From Tigheibacillus halophilus (GTDB taxonomy: Bacteria > Bacillota > Bacilli > Bacillales > Amphibacillaceae): a DNA stretch of 64,000 nucleotides. Location: positions 310,001-374,000 of the forward strand of contig NZ_JBHUIZ010000015.1 of assembly GCF_042683165.1 (NCBI RefSeq). Reading direction: 5' to 3'. The notes below the pieces were generated by a model. That model saw only the letters and a program-made list of their open reading frames with translations. It was not told where the DNA came from and made no database searches. Position 1 is the first letter of the stretch, and every line of letters begins with the position of its first letter. The translations under genes were made by a program, and so were the position numbers. Of this stretch, positions 59,257 to 64,000 are shown piece after piece.

Positions 59257-59789
59257 TGATCTTTTGGCAAATTTTTATGGCAAACTTTATGGCAAACCTG
59301 CTTGGATACGGTGGGGGCCCCGCGACTATTCCGCTGCTTGAACATGAAGTGGTTGCGCGTTATGGCTGGTTCACTACCTCCCAATATAGTGAAATGGTCG
59401 CCCTTGGAAATGGATTGCCGGGTCCAATCGCGACCAAATTGGCTGGTTATATAGGTTACGCACAAGGGGGAATACTGGGTTCAGTCATTGCAGTTTTTGC
59501 TTCTGTCGCTCCCTCGCTGATAATGCTTATTGCACTATTAGGATTATTATTTAAATATAAGAATTCTCCGCGTGTGAAAAAAATGACAAAAATCATCCGC
59601 CCAACGATAGCTGTTCTGCTTGGCGTGATGACGTACGAATTCTTTTTTGATTCCTATTCACAGGCCGGCTGGATTCATACAGTAATTCTCATTATTTGTG
59701 GATATATCTTATTGGAAAGAACAAAAACAGGTCCGGTTTGGGTTGTGTTAGGAGCCCTTGTTTACGGTGCAGTGTTCTTGGGAGGATAG
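59256..59789 (+). CDS. Chromate transporter subunit (second ChrA domain)
   Basis: A 177-residue partner of the preceding CHR protein. It carries ANLLGYGGGPATIPLLEHEVV and MVALGNGLPGPIATKLAGYIGY. The pair together equal one full-length ChrA, and membrane topology is probably antiparallel between the two. The 59790-60279 gap that follows holds no gene. Confidence 0.9.
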   Translation: MIFWQIFMANFMANLLGYGGGPATIPLLEHEVVARYGWFTTSQYSEMVALGNGLPGPIATKLAGYIGYAQGGILGSVIAVFASVAPSLIMLIALLGLLFKYKNSPRVKKMTKIIRPTIAVLLGVMTYEFFFDSYSQAGWIHTVILIICGYILLERTKTGPVWVVLGALVYGAVFLGG

Positions 59790-60140
59790 GTGCAAGGTGC
59801 AGAAAAGGAATAGGAGCGGCGGTTGTGAGGCACGCACGTCGGAAAACGATAGATTTGCCGTTTGGATTTTATGAGCAGGAAACAGACGCCGTCCATTTCC
59901 TTTGAATTTTAAACTGTAACCTCTTCAAATCCATGTAGTAGCATGTTAAAATGAATTTCACGCATCTCCTTTTTGAGCTGGTTTGTTGGTCTAAATTCAG
60001 TCACAAACAAGGAGCTTGCGTGCTTTTTATTTTAGCAGCTTCGCTTATCTCTTCATAAATATTGTAGTACTGAAAAAAACAGCCGCCTTCGTATCAGCCA
60101 GTGAGCGCTGCTGATTTCAGAATTAACCCGATCTCTGAGA

Positions 60141-60180
60141 GTACGTATTTTGATTTATCATCAAAATCATCAAATCGTAC
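60141..60180. repeat. Nested inverted repeat upstream of the SGNH hydrolase gene
   Basis: ATTTTGAT and ATCAAAAT pair perfectly around TTATC, enclosed by GTACG and CGTAC. It lies about 100 bp before the hydrolase start, within the otherwise empty 490-bp gap 59790-60279. It may be an operator. Confidence 0.35.
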
Positions 60181-60279
60181 AAAATAACTGAGGGTATAAC
60201 CACCATTCTCTTTTCATGAAATACGAAAGAATATATTATGGAAAGTATATTTTTTGAAAGCAGGAAAGGCGAGAAATGA

Positions 60280-61542
60280 ATGAAACAATTCCTATACACC
60301 ATTGGTTTGACCGCAATTATTATTTCTATTATCATCATGGGCGCAAAGGGATTGGATCCCATAAAGGAAGAGTCGGCAGAAGTAAAGCCTGAAGTAAAAG
60401 CCGAAGATATAGCCAAACCCAAGGAAAAGAATTGGGTAGCTGCATGGACAGCGAGTCTTCAAGCACCCTTTGAAGACGGTGTTTCCTCTGAAGGATTTCA
60501 AGATCAGACGCTGCGTTTTATCGTTAAACCACATACTGATGGGAAAGAAATACGTATTCGTCTATCAAATATATTTGGTTCCCAATCACTTCAACTTGAC
60601 GATGTGCATGTGGCCATTTCAAAAGATGGTGCTGAAAACGTATCTGGGACGGAGAAACAAGTTACCTTTGACGGAGACAAAAAAGTGACCATACCAAAGG
60701 GCAAACGATTCTTTAGCGACCCGATTGATATGGAGGTAAGCAGTAAAGATAAGCTTGCTGTGAGTATATATGTCAAAGAGCCAACTGGTCCGGCTTCATG
60801 GCACCCGCGTTCCGTACAAACAAGCTATATAGCAACGGGTAACCATGCCTCTGCAGCAAATGCTTCTCGTTTTGATGAAGGAGAAGAAGCATGGTTTTGG
60901 CTGGATGGGGTTGATGTGAAGCCTAAGTCCTCAGTAGACGGAGCGCTTGCAGTAGTTGGGAGTTCGATTGCGAACGGAAATCACTCTACATTGAACAAGG
61001 ACCATCGCTGGCCGGACTATCTGGCAAAACGACTTAATGAAGAAGATTCAAAAGTCCATTTGTCAGTATTGAATGCAGGTATTACTGCCAATCAATTACT
61101 CAACAGTCCACCTGAGAAGGGGGAGAATGTGCTGGCAAGGCTTGATCGTGACGTTCTCAGCCAATCAGGAATAAAAGCTGTCATCTTGCATATCGGCCTC
61201 AATGATATACGACATCATCCTGGTTATCCTGCTGAAAAAATCATTGCGCGAATGCAGGAAGTGATTGATGTTGCACATAAAAAAGGGATTCAGATTTATG
61301 GCGCGACACTAACGCCTTACAAGGATTCCGATATGTATACAACAGAAGGAGAGCAGACCAGACAGAAGGTGAATGAATGGATACGTTCAAATGATGAATT
61401 TGATGGGATGATTGACTTTGATAAAGCATTGCGAGACCCCGATGAACCGGAACGGATTTTGCCTGAAAATGACTCAGGAGACCATTTACATCCGAACGAT
61501 CAGGGATATGAGAAAATGGCCGAGGCGGTCGATCTGTTTTGA
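60280..61542 (+). CDS. Membrane-anchored SGNH/GDSL-family hydrolase
   Basis: A 420-residue protein with an N-terminal membrane segment (YTIGLTAIIISIIIMGAKG) and then a Glu/Lys linker. A beta-sandwich domain (ISNIFGSQSLQLDD-like region) precedes the catalytic SGNH domain. In block I the usual GDS reads GSS (VVGSSIANGNHS), so the serine is present but the Asp is not. The later blocks are NAGITANQLL (Gly), ILHIGLNDIRHH (Asn) and GDHLHPNDQGY (Asp and His). It probably deacylates a polysaccharide or other ester outside the cell. The ATG at 60276 just ahead is out of frame. Confidence 0.82.
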   Translation: MKQFLYTIGLTAIIISIIIMGAKGLDPIKEESAEVKPEVKAEDIAKPKEKNWVAAWTASLQAPFEDGVSSEGFQDQTLRFIVKPHTDGKEIRIRLSNIFGSQSLQLDDVHVAISKDGAENVSGTEKQVTFDGDKKVTIPKGKRFFSDPIDMEVSSKDKLAVSIYVKEPTGPASWHPRSVQTSYIATGNHASAANASRFDEGEEAWFWLDGVDVKPKSSVDGALAVVGSSIANGNHSTLNKDHRWPDYLAKRLNEEDSKVHLSVLNAGITANQLLNSPPEKGENVLARLDRDVLSQSGIKAVILHIGLNDIRHHPGYPAEKIIARMQEVIDVAHKKGIQIYGATLTPYKDSDMYTTEGEQTRQKVNEWIRSNDEFDGMIDFDKALRDPDEPERILPENDSGDHLHPNDQGYEKMAEAVDLF

Positions 61543-61560
61543 TAAGCATATCACTAGGAT

Positions 61561-61590
61561 AGCCAGGAGCTAAGGCCTCCTGGCTTTTTT
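61561..61590 (+). terminator. Terminator after the SGNH hydrolase gene
   Basis: AGCCAGGAG and CTCCTGGCT pair over 9 bp around TAAGGC, then TTTTT. Confidence 0.9.
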
Positions 61591-61649
61591 CAATTCAAAA
61601 GATGATATAATTGTCTTATGAATCGGAATATTAAAGGTGGTATGTTTTT

Positions 61650-62846
61650 ATGTTGCAGGATATTTCCCAGAATCTCGCTGAGAGCATTGGCGCCATTATA
61701 AATAAAGAAATCATTATAACGGATGAGCATGCAGTGATTATCGGGGCATCAGATGAAACGAGGATAGGAAGCTTGCACGAAGCCTCCATTCGAATTATGC
61801 AAACAGGAAAACCCAATAGGGATAATAATGATATCGCAAAACTATCCGGAACACGGGAAGGTTTTTGTTTGCCTGTGAAGCTGCAATCAAAGACTATTGG
61901 GTCAGTAGGAGTCACTGGCAAACGTGAAGAAGTAAAGTACTATTGTTATTTGATTAAAGAATATCTTGAAAATCTGCTATATCAGGAAATCTACTTAAAG
62001 TCTGTACAGATGCGTGACCAGCATATTACGGACCTGGTGATCGATATTGCCAGCTTCAATCAAACAATCATGGAAGAATCCATACTTTTATCCAGGGCAG
62101 AGGAAATGGGATATAATCTCACCTTGCCTCATTACGCTGTTATCGTGGCATGTGGTAATGCAAAGCAACATATTTCATCCAGAAACAAGCTGCCGGAAAA
62201 AACGTTGGACATATCGATGGAATTAAAAATACAAACTTTGCATATTAAACTTCAGTTCATTTTAGCGGATTATTTCAGTCATCCCAATACGATTATCGCA
62301 TCGTTATCGGATAATAAATTTGTCATTTTCCATCCAGTAGAAGTACTTCAATATCAATTGCACCAGGATAGCCTGGCAGAACTGAAGGAAAAATGCAAAG
62401 GCGTCATGAATGAATTCTCTAAACTGGATATCACTACTTATATTGGGGTAGGTGGTGAAGGGAGTAATGCTGAAGGATTAAAACAGACCTACGAAGAAGC
62501 GAATAAGGCACTGAAGCTGGGCGATGAGTCCGCAGACAACATTTACTTTTATGATGATTTTCTGCTGGAAGATGCTATTGACAGGCTCCCCCCGGATTTT
62601 ACGAAACGGTATGCCGAATCTCACCTATCCCGCCTGGCACAGCTTAATCATGCAGATGAATTGTACAGAACGATCATTGCATGGTGTGAATCTGGTTTTA
62701 ACCGTAGTAAAGCCGCAGAAAAATTGTTTATCCATCAAAATACGCTTGATTATAGGATTAAAAAGATAGTTGACGTTTTAGATATGGATACACATGATTA
62801 TAAAAAATTCATCCGCTTGTACGTGGCAATATTAATGAAGAAATAA
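61650..62846 (+). CDS. CdaR-family sugar-diacid/glycerate-type regulator
   Basis: A 398-residue activator of the CdaR/PucR group. The N-terminal diacid-recognition domain includes SQNLAESIGAIINKEIIITDEHAVIIGASDETRIG and FCLPVKLQSKTIGSVGVTG. The middle holds a GGDEF-like CdaR domain (ITTYIGVGGEGSNAEGLKQTYEEANKAL). The C-terminal HTH is CESGFNRSKAAEKLFIHQNTLDYRIKKI. The start is ATG behind AAAGGTGG. It precedes, in the same direction, the DadA-like gene, which has its own promoter, so it may activate it. Confidence 0.88.
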   Translation: MLQDISQNLAESIGAIINKEIIITDEHAVIIGASDETRIGSLHEASIRIMQTGKPNRDNNDIAKLSGTREGFCLPVKLQSKTIGSVGVTGKREEVKYYCYLIKEYLENLLYQEIYLKSVQMRDQHITDLVIDIASFNQTIMEESILLSRAEEMGYNLTLPHYAVIVACGNAKQHISSRNKLPEKTLDISMELKIQTLHIKLQFILADYFSHPNTIIASLSDNKFVIFHPVEVLQYQLHQDSLAELKEKCKGVMNEFSKLDITTYIGVGGEGSNAEGLKQTYEEANKALKLGDESADNIYFYDDFLLEDAIDRLPPDFTKRYAESHLSRLAQLNHADELYRTIIAWCESGFNRSKAAEKLFIHQNTLDYRIKKIVDVLDMDTHDYKKFIRLYVAILMKK

Positions 62847-62924
62847 TTTCATTCATATTGCTTTTTTGTATGGTTCTCACAAATAGTTGATGATGAAAAA
62901 CTGATTAATTGTATGGAGACTACA

Positions 62925-62953
62925 TTGTTATAGGGTAATGCAAAAAGTATAAT
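62925..62953 (+). promoter_or_regulatory. Promoter of the DadA-like gene
   Basis: TTGTTA (62925-62930), a 17-bp spacer and a perfect TATAAT (62948-62953), about 50 bp before the start. Confidence 0.6.
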
Positions 62954-63005
62954 TGAAAGAGTAATCTAAACATTTAAATATATGTAAAGGAGCCAGTGAT
63001 GAAAA

Positions 63006-64000
63006 ATGTCCCAACAAGTGACCATAATAGGCGGTGGAATGATCGGCTTGGTTACCGCCTATTATTTAACAAAAGAAAACTATGAAGTAACCCTAATCGA
63101 TAAAAGTGAATTTGGAATGGGATGTTCAAAAGGGAATCAGGGTTGGATTTGTCCAGCTATTCATGAGCCTGTTCCTACCCCGGGATTAATCAGTTCTTCT
63201 ATTAAAATGATGTTAAAAAAGGACAGCCCCCTTTATATCAACCCTGGCAAAGTGATCCAATTGGCTCCATGGCTGTGGAGATTCATGCGTTATTGCAACA
63301 AGAAAGATTTTTTTAAAGGGGAAGAATCTTTGCTGACCTTAAGTCAATCTACATTGCAGCTTTTTGATGATTTGGAAAAAGAAGTCAATTTTGAGTTGCA
63401 TAAAGAGGGATTTTTGTTTGTTTTTCTCCAACAAAAGTCTTTGAATGCCAAATTTGAACGGTTGCTTCGCGGTGCAAAAGCATATGGCCATGATCGGCCG
63501 ATTGAACTGACCAAAGATGAGGTGTTAGAAAGAGAACCAGCATTGTCCGCTAACATCATTGGCGGCATTTACTTGAAAAATCAATATCATATCAGACCCG
63601 AGAGTCTGACGATGGGCCTAGTGGCATATTTAAAAAAGCACAATGTCAAACTGGTTTCTGGGACAGAAATCACAAAAATAGAACAACAAAAGGGGAAGAT
63701 TACGGCTGTTTGCTCGGAAAAAGAAGTATTTCATTCAGATATATTCCTATTAGCAAATGGTGTACACAGCAATTTACTTGCGAAACAGTTAGGTTATGAT
63801 TTTCCAATGACTGCGGGTAAAGGATACTCTATGACTTATAATCAACCGGCTTTCACATTTAAACAGCCGGTATATCTAGGGGATGACAGCGGAGGTATTA
63901 CGCCATTTAGCGATGCCCTTAGAATCGGTGGGACAATGGAACTGTCCGGGCTCAATACAAGGCTGGATAAGAAAAGAATTCAAGGCATTCATCTTGCAGC
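63006..64000 (+). CDS. DadA-type FAD-dependent amino acid oxidoreductase, partial
   Basis: The first 331 residues of a DAO-family enzyme, cut by the right edge. The start is the ATG at 63006 (AAAGGAG ahead). The ATG at 62999 is out of frame and closes soon. FAD-binding motif QQVTIIGGGMIGLVTAYYL, then DKSEFGMGCSKGNQGWICPA, which matches D-amino-acid dehydrogenase DadA and its relatives. PALSANIIGGIYLKNQYHIRPE and TAGKGYSMTYNQP are also family-like. The substrate is a D-amino acid or an imino acid such as a hydroxyproline isomer. Confidence 0.85.
   Translation, partial: MSQQVTIIGGGMIGLVTAYYLTKENYEVTLIDKSEFGMGCSKGNQGWICPAIHEPVPTPGLISSSIKMMLKKDSPLYINPGKVIQLAPWLWRFMRYCNKKDFFKGEESLLTLSQSTLQLFDDLEKEVNFELHKEGFLFVFLQQKSLNAKFERLLRGAKAYGHDRPIELTKDEVLEREPALSANIIGGIYLKNQYHIRPESLTMGLVAYLKKHNVKLVSGTEITKIEQQKGKITAVCSEKEVFHSDIFLLANGVHSNLLAKQLGYDFPMTAGKGYSMTYNQPAFTFKQPVYLGDDSGGITPFSDALRIGGTMELSGLNTRLDKKRIQGIHLA

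Noticed and set aside
59696..59905. Plus-strand frame of 69 codons after the chromate transporter
   Set aside because: It is mostly a shadow of the transporter gene, lacks a ribosome site, and shows no protein-like tail.
1..64000. tRNA, rRNA, CRISPR arrays, prophage or intact transposase genes
   Set aside because: I looked for these and saw no cloverleaf with CCA end, no rRNA-like stretch, no regularly spaced repeats and no transposase or integrase motifs.

Overview
This is about 64 kb of low-GC Gram-positive DNA, most likely a Bacillaceae chromosome of the Oceanobacillus/Virgibacillus type. The reasons are AGGAGG-type ribosome binding sites with frequent TTG and GTG starts, many PTS operons, CcpA-type cre boxes, RpiR/LicR/CdaR/Lrp regulators, and a cluster resembling the Bacillus subtilis ywrABCD region. 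I see no rRNA, tRNA, CRISPR array, phage or intact insertion sequence. It reads as an accessory catabolic region: a series of transporter, enzyme and regulator cassettes.

Layout. (1) 1-3.8 kb: an M20 amidohydrolase cut by the left edge, an MFS transporter paired with a sarcosine/N-methyltryptophan oxidase-like flavoprotein, and a TetR regulator. (2) 4.1-8.1 kb: a one-chain PTS permease (EIIBCA), a PP2C-type phosphatase and an RpiR regulator. (3) 8.2-13.9 kb: a lichenan/cellobiose operon (LicR-type activator, EIIB, EIIA, second EIIB, EIIC, GH4 6-phospho-beta-glucosidase). The first EIIB and the EIIA overlap across an A8 run placed so that a -1 slip would fuse them. (4) 14.3-17.4 kb: an AbgT transporter and an acetamidase/formamidase-family protein. 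(5) 17.6-23.7 kb, minus strand: LysR regulator, acylating aldehyde dehydrogenase, two-subunit ADP-forming acyl-CoA ligase and ACS-type MFS transporter. The order matches sulfoacetate (sau) clusters, with an ADP-forming ligase replacing SauT. (6) 24.1-26.4 kb: NhaC-type antiporter and a PqqB-like metallo-hydrolase. (7) 26.7-35.6 kb: a glucuronate pathway (IclR regulator, fructuronate reductase, mannonate dehydratase, uronate isomerase, GPH symporter, KDPG aldolase, KDG kinase). It has a well-formed promoter, a cre box and a palindromic operator resembling IclR-type KdgR sites.

(8) 36.9-41.7 kb, minus strand: RpiR regulator, Gfo/Idh oxidoreductase, mannitol-type EIICB, HAD phosphatase and an EIIA. 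This set suggests PTS import, dephosphorylation, then oxidation of a polyol. (9) 42.1-50.0 kb: AraC regulator, amino-acid-type permease, GH2 beta-galactosidase and a GH63 lipoprotein. The combination could process the glucosyl-galactosyl-hydroxylysine unit of collagen (inference). (10) 50.4-59.8 kb: Lrp/AsnC regulator, complete dipeptide/oligopeptide ABC transporter, cytoplasmic gamma-glutamyltransferase-like enzyme, a dispersed palindromic repeat and a split chromate transporter. (11) 60.3-64 kb: an anchored SGNH hydrolase, a CdaR regulator and a DadA-type amino acid oxidoreductase running off the right edge.

Several transporter operons carry cre-like boxes at promoters or leaders, so much of the region is probably under carbon catabolite control, with local inducer control from the adjacent regulators. 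All functional calls rest on motif recognition and gene context without database searches.
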